This document shows positions 8,552 through 21,558 of a DNA stretch of 47,452 bases, piece by piece. Location: assembly GCF_000485595.1 (NCBI RefSeq), contig NW_014577071.1, positions 454,890 through 502,341 on the forward strand. Direction: 5' to 3'. Position 1 is the first letter of the stretch. Every line of letters begins with the position of its first letter. A program made the position numbers and the translations under genes. Source of the stretch: Priapulus caudatus (taxonomy: Eukaryota > Priapulida > Priapulimorpha > Priapulimorphida > Priapulidae). A model generated the notes under the pieces. It had not been told where the DNA came from. It did not search any database and worked only from the letters and a program-made list of their open reading frames with translations.

Positions 8552-9535
8552 CACGCGATTTGTATCAACCAATGGGATTTGTGAGGTAGGTACGCAGAAT
8601 GCAGAAGGTTGCTGAAATGATGTGTACGCAACTGCGTATCTGCATATCTGCGCCTAACAAAGGTGTCACTACGCACGACTTAAATGTTACGTTTATAACC
8701 GTAGCAACAGACCTCAGATGAGCCCAGACGCTCTGCGGCTCTTGTTCTGTAACGGACGCAAGACGTATGAATCATGATTGCAAACGCGTAAACTCACACA
8801 CGTGGAACACACTCCAGCACCGCGTATCTTCTACGGAAATGCAGGAAACTGCACGTCTGCGAGGGAATGCTTGCTATATTCCTCTAGCGGCGTAGATTGA
8901 AAAGCACAGTTGCAAATAGCTCCAAGAAACGGTATTGCTAGGGTTAGAATACCGTTTCAAACCTTGGCTGCAGCTAAACACGTAGTTGTCTTATTTGCCA
9001 AGTATCGCCAAAGAACACTACATCTGTGATATACCAAATGAATCAGTAAACGTCCACCTTCTTGTAACCATCAGTGCGCTACAATGCGCTGGGTACTTAC
9101 GGGGTTACAGCGACTTTTTGAGACGAATGCAACAAAATTTATGAATTCGCCGCCATGTTTGCTATCATTCCGACTGTGACTAAAATCCGTAATGGATCGA
9201 ACAAAGGAAATTAAACGATCTGCGGTCCTCATGTAAACCACCCCAACATCCGAGAACATGTCATGTATAGACAATCCGTCGCACAGCCTGGTCGGGCTAA
9301 GTTGCAAATAGTAAAGACGAAATCGTGACCAGTAACAGTTTCTAATGATAACACGCGGTGAATCAGGAGTAGATAACGAACGCATCTTACTTTTTTTTCT
9401 ACTATGATTGCTTGTTTTAATATTTGTGTTTCGTTATTAATCTCCTTCTGCACGAATGAACGTAACTAATGTGAATGGTTCTGCTGCTACACTAGATATT
9501 AGATTGCGTGCAGTGACGCACGCGCACGATCATTT
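8552..9535. other. No gene recognised; possible minus-strand promoter fragment near 9100-9300
   Basis: Moderately CpG-rich with stops in all frames. On the minus strand an ATGGCGGCG element (start at 9156) precedes a good donor GTAAGTACCC (GT at 9100-9099), but its frame ends after five codons. This could be a non-coding first exon. The donor is kept in the D1 copy, the ATG is not. Confidence 0.3.
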
Positions 9536-9538
9536 ATA

Positions 9539-9663
9539 TACACACACCTACACGCACGCACACACACACACGTACAAGCACGCGCACGCACACACGTACA
9601 AGCACGCACGCACGCCACGCAAAAAGATACACACGACGACGCACGCAACGCACGCACGCACGA

Positions 9664-9747
<84 letters not shown>

Positions 9748-9776
9748 CAGCAAGCAAATACACACGACATTTATAT

Positions 9777-9840
<64 letters not shown>

Positions 9841-9957
9841 CACACACACAACACACAACACACACACACACACACACCACACACACACACACACACAGAC
9901 ACACACACACGCACACACACACACACCACACACACACACAACGCCACACACACACAA
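9539..9957. repeat. Compound (ACGC)n / (AC)n microsatellite
   Basis: Interrupted AC/ACGC repeats: ACGC-rich at 9655-9748 and nearly pure AC at 9779-9955. The long Cys/Val or His/Thr ORFs over it are repeat translations. The D1 copy is 18007-18426. Confidence 0.95.
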
Positions 9958-10158
9958 CTGCCGTGCCCGCGCGTACAATCGTACCTCATGCACCATACCC
10001 ACGTCACCACGTGTATCATCCAGAGAGACATGATACCAGGAGATGATACAAGATTGCGTGGCACACGCTTGCTGTTGATTCTGAGCGCTGGCGCGCGCAT
10101 GAGGCGCACAGTTCCGCGGGATATGCGCACGCGACCACGGGGATGTTCAAGTATGAAG

Positions 10159-10223
10159 CGCTGTCCGCAGTGGAGACGTGCGCCACATTCGAGGCCCGGC
10201 GCACGTCTCCACAGCGGTCAGCG
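10159..10223. ncRNA. GC-rich hairpin, candidate small-RNA precursor
   Basis: Left arm 10159-10184 and right arm 10198-10223 pair over 26 positions with two single mismatches (T:T and A:A), including an uninterrupted 15-bp block GTGGAGACGTGCGCC. The loop is 13 nt. Size, stem length and spaced mismatches are compatible with an animal pre-miRNA, but expression is unknown. The 65 bases recur unchanged at 18627-18691. It could also be a chance or regulatory palindrome. Confidence 0.3.
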
Positions 10224-11549
10224 GATAGTCTGTAGCTTTAGAAGATAACAATGAAGACTTTGTTCTAAATAATAACTATCGGCGGCTAAATAAGAGCAAT
10301 ATATAGACCTTGAATTTCTTGACTAGTCAGTCAGAGGGCTTGTTGTGGGTCCATTATGCAGAGGTTCCAATTGAAATGGCCCAATGAAATTGTCAAGTGG
10401 AATTGTGTTTTTCGGAACCCCAAAGAAAATGTTCCCCTTACATGGCACCCACTCCCTGATCAATCACGCATTCAGGCGTAAAACAATAACAGAGATGAAA
10501 TTGTTTGAGTTTGTGGCTCTTGACGCACGTGCATTGACGTACAAGACCGTTGAAAGACAGGCACTTGGAACGTCTCAATAAAAATAAATATTCACACAAT
10601 TTTTCACAATGATTGACCGCCTGTGTGCAAAATAGGTGAACGTATGTGAAACATATACGGTTAGTACTTACTGTGACATATCGGTGACTAACTGACACCA
10701 CCAAAATGTTCCATGCACCTTAAGAAATTCTGAGAAATTACGAGGTTATCATCGCAGAACTCCCCAACACCGCCCATCCTCATGTCACAAAGCTATGTGT
10801 AAACAAACACGCGTGTTGCGAAGTGCCTGCCTCCGATATCCATTTCAAGACCCGCTAAGCCAAGCACAAAGCGCGCGGGCAAGACGTCACAGACACAGCT
10901 ACATTCATTGGCTAAAACAATCGAGTAGCGCGGTTAAGGATTTTCGGAATTATTTAATTTTAAGAAAAACTTCAATGTTCAATGAATGACGCACTTGTTC
11001 ACTTCCGAAAGCTTCCAAAATGCCGAATTTTTCCACTTCGATGCGAAATGCATCGGCCGGGCATTTCATAGTTTACGAAAAGTAAACAGGCTGGCGAAAG
11101 ACAGTAAGTACAGTAACGGGGCACGTCGTTGACGCCCCATTCTTGCCCATCAACGAAGAAAGCGGGACTTATTCTGATTACGGAGATGCGAAAATGCTAC
11201 AGAAGGACGTAGCGCAGTGCGCTAAACAGTGTGTTATTTTCGTATTTGTGGCAAACTCTATTGTAGGAAACCGTTCTAACATAGCAGAATGCCCTAGTTC
11301 CTAAGATCGGCGATTCGGTGGTCCAATGGGTCCCCATATTTAAAAATATCAAAGACTGGTGCGGCGTAGGGCTGTGATTGGAAGACAAACAAGTGTCAAT
11401 CCTCGCGCGCCTCGGCATCATGGCCGCGTCACGTCTAGGTCGTGCAGTTTCTGAGCTGCGTCTCAATAGCTATGTACGCGTACGTTTCATCTTGTTGTTG
11501 TTTAACTCGGGGCATCGTGCAGTGACGTCACCAGGTGTGATCGACGTCC
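10224..11549. other. No gene recognised
   Basis: Unique-looking sequence with no convincing exon. A donor-like GACA|GTAAGTACAG occurs at 11103 and a perfect CRE palindrome TGACGTCA at 11523-11530 (also at 20013-20020), just before the minisatellite. ORFs here are not preserved in the D1 copy. Confidence 0.4.
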
Positions 11550-12654
11550 GCCAGGTATGACGTACGTATATATCAGGTATACCAGGTATGACGTACGTAT
11601 ATATCAGGTAATACCAGGTATGACGTACGTATATATCAGTATACCAGGTATGAGTACGTTAATCATACAGCTATGTACCAGGTATGACGTACGTATATAT
11701 CAGGTATACCAGTATGACGTACTATATATCAGGTATACCATGCAGGTATGACGTACGTATATATCAGATATACCAGGTATGACGTACGTATATATCAGGT
11801 ATACCAGGTATGACGTACGTATATATCAGGTACACCAAGTATGACGTACGTATATATCAGGTATACCAGTATGGACGTACGTATACCATCAGGTAACCAG
11901 GTATGACGTACGTATATATCAGGTATACCAGGTATGACGTACGTATATATCAGGTATACCAGGTATGACGTACGTATATATCAGGTATACCATGCAGGTA
12001 TGATACACGTATATATCAGGCTATACCAGGTATGACGCTACGTATATATCAGGTATACCAGTATGACGTACGTATAATCAGGATACCAGGTTGACACACG
12101 TATATATTAGGTATACCAGGTATGACGTACGTATATATCAGGTATACCAGGTATGACGTACGTATATATCAGGTATACCAGGTATGACGTACGTATATAT
12201 CAGGTATACGCGTATGACCTACGTATATATCAGGTATACCAGGTATGACGTCCGTATATATCATGGTAACCAGTATGACGTACGTAATATCAGGTATACC
12301 GGTATGACGTACGTATACACATCAGGTAACCAGGTGTGACGTACGTATATATCAGGTATACCAGGTATGACGTACGTATATATCAGGTATACCAGGTATG
12401 ACGTACGTATATATCAGGTATAACAGGTATGACGTACGTATATATCAGGTATACCAGGTATGACGCACGTATATATCAGGTATACCAGGTATGACGTACG
12501 TATACATCAGGTATAACAGATATGACGTACTACGTATATATGCACGAGTATACACAGGTATGACGTACGTATATATTCAGGTATACCAGGTATGACGTAG
12601 CGTATATATCAGGTATACCAGGTATGACGCACGTATATAGTCAGGTATCCAGGT
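11550..12654. repeat. 31-bp minisatellite, about 35 units
   Basis: The unit is made of CCAGGTATGACGTACGT, then ATATATCA, then GGTAT, about 31 bp in total. It contains three palindromes: ACGTACGT, TATATA and the unit junction GGTATACC. TGACGTA in each unit resembles a CRE half-site. The unit length is not a multiple of three and one frame hits TGA, so it is not coding. The array runs into the 25-N gap, so its length is not reliable. Confidence 0.95.
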
Positions 12655-12679
12655 NNNNNNNNNNNNNNNNNNNNNNNNN
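12655..12679. other. Assembly gap of 25 N
   Basis: Separates the end of the first minisatellite array from the start of the second D1 copy. The round length suggests a placeholder and not a measured distance. Confidence 0.98.
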
Positions 12680-13001
12680 ATCAATAACAAAGGTTAAGGA
12701 CATTGAACCGTCTCATGAAAAAACAAGTAAATCTATATTATACTGGCAACAAGAAGTCAGCCAAAGCAACTTGCGTCCTTGCATAGTGTTTGTAAACAGT
12801 AACGACGTACGAGTGTTCTAAGACCATGCTTAGCTTCACTGTAGGCACTTGCTGTTACGCAAGCGAATACCAGGTGCGATTAAATTATTAATTGATTATT
12901 TATATTATATGCTAAATTGGTATCCCTCACGCGATGAAAACATGATAAACGAGTCGGGAAGCACGTTTGAAATCCTACTATTAATTGGGTTTTCTGTGCA
13001 G

Positions 13002-13260
13002 CCTGGTGATCCAGAAACTGTATAGCCGTTGAATGATGCCAGTGTGACACTGTACGTGTTGCTTTTACCTTTTTCTCCGTAAGTAGGTTGTATGGTACAG
13101 TCTAGTAGCAGAAGCTTCCTCACACTTACACTACAGTTTCGTGATGTGTGTTCTTTGTTTTTTTTCAGATTGATGATGTTTATCGAACAAGGACAGTACT
13201 GAATCCGTCAGATTACTCTACAGATATGCTTTCTATGTGGACAAGTATACGGTGGTTTAA
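13002..13260 (+). pseudogene. ARCN1: Broken copy of delta-COP cassette and terminal exons
   Basis: The segments matching 1254-1328 and 1422-1511 are present at about 13002-13078 and 13169-13260, with their splice sites. Single-base indels break the frame several times; for example the terminal exon has extra bases after GATGATG and in the ACAAGGACAG stretch. The exon matching 337-544 is not in this copy, because homology starts inside the preceding intron. It is either a sequencing-error copy of the same locus or a true 3'-end pseudogene; I favour the former. Confidence 0.7.
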
Positions 13261-16200
13261 GAGTCTGATGCACTTCAAACTAGAGCAATATTGTATACTA
13301 TTATGAACTTAATTTGTAGTGATTGAATAAATAGGGTAATCTTAGGAAACTTGCCATTCTCGCACAAACTCGCGTTATTTGTACAGGTTTAATGCAATGA
13401 GATATCAGATTAAATTAACTATTTTGATTCTGACTCAACAACTCTATTCACCCAAGTTTGCTGTTCAAAATATCAAGAATTTTCAAACGATGTGTTGCAG
13501 TTTAAAATAAAGAAATGCCTGATAAATTGTTCTTAAATTTCAATGATAGTGTTAAAGTGTGCTTGATCTATTATGATATTTGTTCAATCACCATCATATC
13601 AATATTGTGATATTTCTTAACCAGCATTCATCAGACTCCGAGGTGTGTGTATGCTTGCCATGCACCTGCCCCATCAGGTTTTCGCCATGCTGGAGTGGCA
13701 AACGCAGTTACGTAAACTTATTTTTTATGGCCCCATGTTATCTCTTATGAAGCTTTATTCTAGTTACATTAATATCTACATTGAGTGGATATGACGCTAA
13801 CAACGTTTGCCAGGCGGAACGACCTACTTGACAGATGATGTACATGTAATACTACAATATCATCACGTAAACGTCATGTTGTGATAATTACATGGTGATG
13901 ATTCAAGCTCAAAGAAGCTTATGTGGCCAAAGCTAAATGAGGTGATGATACAGCACATGTGCTTGCATATTTAAATATTTGTAGTACCCGTCAATAAAAA
14001 TGTGTGTGTGTGAAATCGGAGGAAACCTTTCACAGATGGTAGAATTGATCACCATGGTAAATGTCAATTTCGTTAGCCACGATGAGTGGGAAAAATTCAT
14101 TCGTACCAAGTGCTGTCGATTGTACATGTTACAATGATTTGTTGTGAGAATTCTAACATCCTGACGAACAGCCCTATATCAAACCTATACTGCTTAATTA
14201 GGTTTATGCCGAACTTAGAATGACAACTTTCAAAGGGATTTGGTTGACAAAAGCTTACGGCTACAATGGTTAATTAAATGATTAGAGATGAGTTGGAAAT
14301 ACCAAGGAAGGTTTATGTGGTTCCAGATTGCTCTGCGTGAAATTAGGCATAAGAAGATATGCAATTGCTTCTTCTGGTTAGCATGGATTGCTATGAAAAC
14401 GTACGCGAATCGCATAGAATAAAGTAAGCATTACGTGAAGAGTACCTAGCCAGTGCCATCAGATAGCGCCATCTACATGCATCATGCGGGTACATACGTA
14501 GAACCCGACATTCTTCCAGCAATTTATTGCATATTACACACGATCATTGCCGAGATCCGGCTTCCAAAAGTCATCTGAATATATAAATATTTTGCTGTAC
14601 CATCGATGCAAGAAAGCATGCCAATAATTTCAAATCTACACGACCCACACATTATGATACAAATATATTGTTGATATTGCTTGCTTTGTTGGTGTTTATG
14701 ATGAACCAGTTACGAACGTGGTGAGGGCATTGGTGACATTTTGCTAGCCTATCATATTAACCTGCTGGGTAGCTCTAAGATGATTTCGTACACATATGAA
14801 TTACAGGCCATTAGGTATACGATAAGGAAGGTTATGATGGTTTGGTTGGGCCGAATTTGTAGATTGACAATGTATGCCTGTTATTCTTTTTTTTTTTTTT
14901 ATTTTTTTTTTTTATGATGTAGGGCTACTTAAGAGTCGTGTTTTAGTATCTCAGGGGACTCTTAAATTGTTTTGTCATAAGCCACCCGGTATTAATATAT
15001 TGCATTATATTGTTTGTATACGCACTATGTATTTCCTTCTTTATTACATGGCCTAAAAAGTATAAAATTAGCCATATGACGATTGACATAAATTTAGCAT
15101 TGTGTGTTTGACTAAAATACAAGTGACGTCTTCATACGAAATACAAATAATCTATAGAAACATGAACCATGACTTGTACTAGAGTTTTTGCATTGAATAC
15201 TATATTTTGATGGATGAAGTATTGATAGTAAAGTAACAGTTGCATAACATTACAGAAATAAAGTATCAATCCAGTTGCAAACACTATATATTATATCTTG
15301 CAATGGTAATTCTTTCTGTTGAGCTTTCGCGTAACCAAATTATCATAATGAGCAAAGAATGTTATTTATTTGTCATTACTAAAGGTCATTTATAGTTATC
15401 TGACATGTCAGGGGTCAAATTAGTTTGTCATTATTCACTCCTGATATTATGTTACACACACTTCACATTGCCTGACATATGCTTCTCTGTTGGCTTCCCG
15501 GTTAGATGCAGAGCGACGCTTATACGCTTGCATCATGCGAGGTTATCATTTCATTGTACTGCTACTACCAGGCAAACAAACTATATACTCTTCTTGTTTT
15601 CCACGATTAAAGGAAATATCTTCATTGCTACATTAATTAGATTATCCACCGCTACTGTTTATATTAGTATATGCTGCAGTGCCTACACGTTTTTGTATAC
15701 ACTGGTGTAATATTTTCGAGTGGCTCTGGCGTCTATCTATTGCTGATGTGTGCGTCCGCGTTTCTCGCGTTCCCTGACCAACCGTGTTCACGCGAATGCG
15801 TATTAAATAAATGATTATGAACAATATTTGTTAGCTGAAGGTTGGTTGTAATGATTCACGCCCTAAACTAGGTAATACCTACGACCCAATATATTCGCAG
15901 AAAGTGATGTAGGATTCTACCTACACATTTCCAGTAGCAACCAGGCATTACTATAGCAGCTGCCGTGGATTGATATCTCACTTTAGACATGCGACTCTGA
16001 ACCACCACCTGGCAATTCTACTCAGAGATCGAGCGATTGAAGCTTCGGTGTATAACATCATATGCATTCATGCAATGGAGAATAATCGCCTCTGTTGTTG
16101 CCTACAACGCTCCTTTTTAGCTCATCTGACGTAGTCAGATGCAGCTTGTAGAATCGAATATGATCGTCCGTGGTCCGGCCGTCCGTGCGTCCGTTCGTGC

Positions 16201-18006
16201 GTCAACAGTTGGCCACAAATCTTAACCGCTCGACGTACGGTCACGATATTCGGGACGTCGGAGCGGATCGTGAAAAGGACTCGGCATGACAAATTTGGGG
16301 GTTAAGGGTCAAAGGTCAAGATGTGGAAACGGAGGGGAAATATTTACTCCTTAACTTAAGGTATAGGAGAAATATGGAATTGCGGCACAAATGTTAACGG
16401 CTAGACCTATGCTCTTAATATTCGGTGTATAGTGTGATAGGCAGGAAACCCATCACCAGTGTGGAAATTGGAGGTCATAGCGGGCAGTGGGAAAGGTTCA
16501 GATATCAGACATTTTCTGAGGACAGCTGGCCTAATGGACAGAGTGAAAACTTTTTTGTTTCAGCGCTGACCTACCATTTTTATCACTTTATTGAAAGGAC
16601 CATGAATGTGCTTTCCACTGACGTGCGAAGAGTAAGTGTCTGATAACCTTTTGACCTCAAGAGAAGGGTTAACATGGATTCCTGAACTGCCTTAATGATG
16701 GTCACAGTGTTCTCATATTGATGGCACATCCATAATCCAGAAATCAATAAGCTGATAGCTGAACGGGTACAGCACAGGCGTCACGGCTCAAAGATCGTTT
16801 GACTCGAATCTCATCAAGATTTTTTATTATTTATCTGTTTTCTGTATTTTTCTATCTTTATCCATTTAACTTTTTTCCCAATTAATGCAAATATTTACAT
16901 TATTTATTTACAACAATTTAATAAGAACAAAGCATTTTTACAAACAATTAATATTATTTTAAAAAAAAGGTTAGGTTAGGGTTAGGGTCACAATGCCACC
17001 ATAAACAGGATTTCAGACACGGCGATTTGTTATCAACACAATGGATTTGTGAGGTAGGTACGCAGAATGCAGAAGGTGCTGAAATGATGTGTACGCACTG
17101 CGTATCTGCATATCTGCGCCTAACAAAGGTGCACTACGCACGACTTAAATGTTACGTTTATAACCGTAGCAACAGACCTCAGATGAGCCCAGACGCTCTG
17201 CGGCTCTTGTTCTGTAACGACGCAAGACGTATGAATCATGATTGCAAACGCGTAAACTCCACACGTGGAACACACTTCAGCACCGCGTATCTTCTACGGA
17301 AATGCAGGAACTGCACGCTCTGCAAGGGAATGCTTGCTATATTCTCTAGCGGCGTAGATTGAAAAGCACAGTTGCAAATAGCTCCAAGAAACGTATTTGC
17401 TAGGGTTAGAATACCGTTTCAAACCTTGGCTGCCAGCTAAACACGTAGTTGTCTTATTGCCAGTATCGCCGAAAAGAACACTACATCTGTGATATACCAA
17501 ATAATCAGTAAACGTCCACCTTTCTTGTAACCATCAGTGCGCTACAATGCGCTGGTACTTACGGGGTTACAGCGACCTTTTGAGACGAATGCAAAAAATT
17601 TATGAATTCGCCGCCATAGTTTGCTATCATTCCCGACTGTGCACTAAAATCCGTAATGGATCGAACAAAGGAAATTAAACGATCTGCGGTGCCTCATGTA
17701 AACCACCCCAACATCCAGAGAACATGTCATGTATAGACAATCCGTCGCACAGCCTGGTCGGGCTAAGTTGCAAATAGTAAAGACGAAATCGCTGACCAGT
17801 AACAGTTTCTAATGATAACACGCGGTGAATCAGGAGTAGCATAACGAATGCATCTTACATTTTTTTCTACTATGATGCTGTTTTAATATTTGTGTTTCGT
17901 TTATAATCTCCTTCTGCACGAATGAACGTAACTAATGTGAATGCGTTCTGCTGCTACACTAGATATTAGATTTGCGTGCAGTGACGCACGCGCACCGATT
18001 CATTTA

Positions 18007-18102
18007 TATACACACACCTACACGCACGCACACACACACACGTACAAGCACGCGCACGCACACACGTACAAGCACGCACGCACGCACGCAAAAAGATACA
18101 CA

Positions 18103-18145
<43 letters not shown>

Positions 18146-18171
18146 CGACGCACGGCACGCACGCACGCACG

Positions 18172-18223
<52 letters not shown>

Positions 18224-18244
18224 AATACACACGAACATTTATAT

Positions 18245-18277
<33 letters not shown>

Positions 18278-18316
18278 ACACACACACACACACATCACAC
18301 ACACACACGACACACA

Positions 18317-18373
<57 letters not shown>

Positions 18374-18426
18374 ACACACACGCCACACACACACACACAC
18401 ACACACACACTGCCAGCACACACACA
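18007..18426. repeat. Compound (ACGC)n / (AC)n microsatellite, D1 copy
   Basis: Matches the tract at 9539-9957 with different run lengths. ORFs over it are repeat translations. Confidence 0.95.
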
Positions 18427-18626
18427 ACTGCGTGCCGCGCGTACAATCGTACCTCATGCACCATACCCACGTCACCACGTGTATCACAGAGAGACATGAT
18501 ACCAGGAGATGATACAAGATTGCGTGGCACAGCTTGCTGTTGATCTTGAGCGCTGCGCCGCGCATGAGGCGCACAGATTCCGCGGGATATGCGCACGCGA
18601 CCACGGGGATGTTCAAGTATTTGAAG

Positions 18627-18691
18627 CGCTGTCCGCAGTGGAGACGTGCGCCACATTCGAGGCCCGGCGCACGTCTCCACAGCGGTCAGCG
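18627..18691. ncRNA. Second copy of the GC-rich hairpin
   Basis: Identical over 65 bases to 10159-10223, although flanking sequence in this D1 copy has frequent indels. It carries the same caveats as the first copy. Confidence 0.28.
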
Positions 18692-20039
18692 GATAGTCTG
18701 TAGCTTGAAAGATAACAATGAAGACTTTGTTCTAAAAATAACTATCGGCGGCTAAATAAGAGCAATATATAGACCTATGAATTTCTTGACTAGTCAGTCA
18801 GCAGGGCTTGTTGTGGCGTCCATTATGCAGCGGTTCCAATTGAAATCGCCCAATGAAATTGTCAAGTGAATTGTGTTTTCGGAACCCCAAAGAAAATGTC
18901 TCCCCTTACATGCACACCCACTCCCTGATCAATCACGCATTCAGGCGTAAAACAATAACAGAGATGGAAATTGTGTTGAGTTTGTGGCCTCTTGACGCAC
19001 GTGCATTGACGTACAAGACCGTTGGAAAGCACAGGCACTTTGGAACGTCTCAATAAAAATAAATATTCACACAATTTTTCACAATGATTGACCGCCTGTG
19101 TGCCAAAATAGGTGAACGTATGTGAAACATTATACGGTTAGTACTTACTGCTGACATATATCGTGACTAACTGACACCACCAAAAATGTTCCATGCACTT
19201 AAAGAAATTCTGAGAAATTACGAGGTTATCATCGCAGAACTCCCCAACACCGCCCATCCTCATGTCACAAAGCCTATGTGTAAACAAACACGCGCGTGTT
19301 GCCGAAGTGCCTGCCTCGATATCCATTTCAAGACCGCTAAGCCAAGCACAAAGCGCGCGGCAAGACGTCACAGGACACAGCTACATTCAGTTGGCTAAAA
19401 CAATCGAGTTAGCGCGGTTAAGGATTTCTTCGGAATTATTTAATTTTAAGAAAAACTTCAATGTTCAATGAATGACGCACTTGTTTCACTTCCGAAAGCT
19501 TCCAAAATGCCGAATTTTTCCACTTCGATGCGAAATGCATCGGCCGGGCATTTCATAGTTTACGCAAAGTAAACAGGGCTGGCGAAAGACAGTAAGTACA
19601 GTAACGGGGCACGTTGTTGACGCCCCATTCTTGCCCATCAACGAAGAAAGCGGGACTTATTCTGATTACGGCAGATGCGAAAATGCTACAGAAGGACGTA
19701 GCGCCAGTGCGCTAAACAGTGTGTTATTTCGTATTTTGTGGCAAACTCTATTGTAGGAAACGTTCTAACATAGCAGAATGCCCTAGTTCCTAAGATCGGC
19801 GATTCGGTGGTCCAACTGGTGGTCCCCCATATTTAAAAATATCAAAGACTGGTGCGGCGTAGGCTGTGATTGGAAGACACAACAGTGTCAATCCTCGCGC
19901 GCCTCGGCATCATGGCCCGGTCACGTCTAGGTCGTGCAGTTTCTGAGCTGCGTCTCAATAGCTATGTACGCGTACGTTTCATCTGTTGTTGTTTAACTTC
20001 GAGCATCGTGCATGACGTCACCAGGCTGTGATCGACGTC

Positions 20040-21375
20040 GCCAGGTATGACGTACGTATATATCAGGTATACCAGGTGTGACGTACGATATATCAGTATA
20101 CACGTATGACGTACTTATATACAGGTATATCCAGGTATGACGTACGTATCATATCAGAGTATACCAGGTATGACGTACGTATATATCAGGTATACCAGTA
20201 TGACGTACGTATATATCAGGTATACCATGCAGGTATGACGTACGTATATATCAGATATACCAGGTATGACGTACGTATATATCAGGTATACCAGGTAGAA
20301 GACGTTATATATCAGTACACCAAGTGATGACGACGTATATATCAGGGTATACAGGTATGACGTACGTATACATCATGCAGGGTATACCAGGTATGACGTA
20401 CGTAGATATCAGGTATATACCAGGTATGACGTACGTATATATCAGGTATACCAGGTATGAACGTACACGTATATATCAGGTATACCATGCAGGTATGAAT
20501 ACACGTATATATCAGGTATACCAGGTATGACGCCTAAGCGTTATATATCAGGTATACCAGTATGACGTACGTATATATCAGGATACCATGTTGACACACG
20601 TATATATTAGGTATACCAGGTATGACGTACGTATATATCAGTATACCAGGTATACGTACGTATATATCAGGTATACCAGGTATGACCTACGTATATATCA
20701 GGTATACCAGCGTATGACCTACGTATATATCAGTATACCAGGTATGACGTTCTATATATCAGGTACACCAGTATGACGTACGTATATATTCAGGTTATAC
20801 CGGTATGACGCACGTATATCATCAGGTTAACCAGGTGTGACGTACGATATATCAGTATACCAGGTATGACGTACGTATATATCAGGTATACCAGGTATGA
20901 CGTACGTATACATCAGGTATAACAGGTATGACGTACGTATATATCAGGTATACCAGTATGACGCACGCTATATATCAGGTATACCAGGTATGACGTACGT
21001 ATACATCAGGTATAACAAATATGACGTACGTAATATATCAGTATACCAGGTATGACGTACGTATATATCAGGTATACCAGGTATGACGTACGTATATATC
21101 AGGTATACCAGGTATGACGCACGATATATAGTCAGTATCCAGTATTGACGCTAGTATATATTCAGGTATACCAGTTATCGACGTACGTTATACATCAGGT
21201 ATACCAGGTGTGACGTACGTTAATATTATCAGGTATACCAGGTACTGAGTACGTATACATCAGGTATACCAGTAGACCGCACCGTATATATCAGATTACC
21301 AGGCATGAGTACGTATATATCAGGTATCCCAGTATGTATGACCGTAGTAATATATCAGGTGATACCAGTATATGA
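20040..21375. repeat. 31-bp minisatellite, second array, about 43 units
   Basis: The unit is the same as at 11550-12654 with many indels. This array is fully spanned and ends in degenerate units near 21375. It is followed by unique sequence and another hairpin element at 21486. Confidence 0.95.
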
Positions 21376-21451
21376 TGTTAGCGTGACGGAGAGGCCTTGT
21401 TACAGACATAACCTCGTTGACTATGTACAGCACATCTATAACAGAACGCTG

Positions 21452-21467
21452 TAGAGCAATTGCTCTA
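21452..21467. repeat. Perfect 16-bp palindrome TAGAGCAATTGCTCTA
   Basis: A single perfect palindrome between the minisatellite and the hairpin element. It may be a protein-binding site or chance. Confidence 0.5.
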
Positions 21468-21485
21468 ATTTATTATAGGTATAGG

Positions 21486-21549
21486 ATCAAAGAGTCCATA
21501 ATAGAAATCTTGTGTATAGTGTGTTCATTTTCTATTATGGAGTCTTGAT
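21486..21549. repeat. Palindromic hairpin element (TATCAAGAGTCC member)
   Basis: Left arm ATCAAAGAGTCCATAATAG (from 21486) faces TCTATTATGGAGTCTTGAT (to 21549), with one indel and one mismatch and a loop of about 20 nt. The core is closest to the element at 5500, but the flanks are unrelated, so it is an independent family copy. Confidence 0.6.
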
Positions 21550-21558
21550 ATTATATTT

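Larger units (their letters stand above)
12680..20040. repeat. Second copy of duplication D1 (indel-rich)
   Basis: Collinear with about 957-4772 followed by 8098-11550. Differences from the first copy are mainly single-base insertions and deletions, often in or near homopolymers, with fewer substitutions. That spectrum is typical of unpolished long reads and not of ageing duplicated DNA. It lacks the 3.3-kb insert. It contains no intact gene. Confidence 0.85.

Noticed and set aside
9456-10248. Long ORFs rich in His/Thr, Cys/Val or Arg/Ala on both strands
   Set aside because: Direct translations of (AC)n and (ACGC)n microsatellites, open in many frames at once, with no gene context. The same applies to 17941-18680, 24293-24944 and 25721-26607.
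11557-12500. Tyr/Val/Arg-rich ORFs over the 31-bp minisatellite
   Set aside because: Unit length is not a multiple of three and one frame carries TGA; the ORFs depend on local indels.
11550-12654. CRISPR array
   Set aside because: Units are contiguous with no unique spacers and the context is eukaryotic, so it is a minisatellite.
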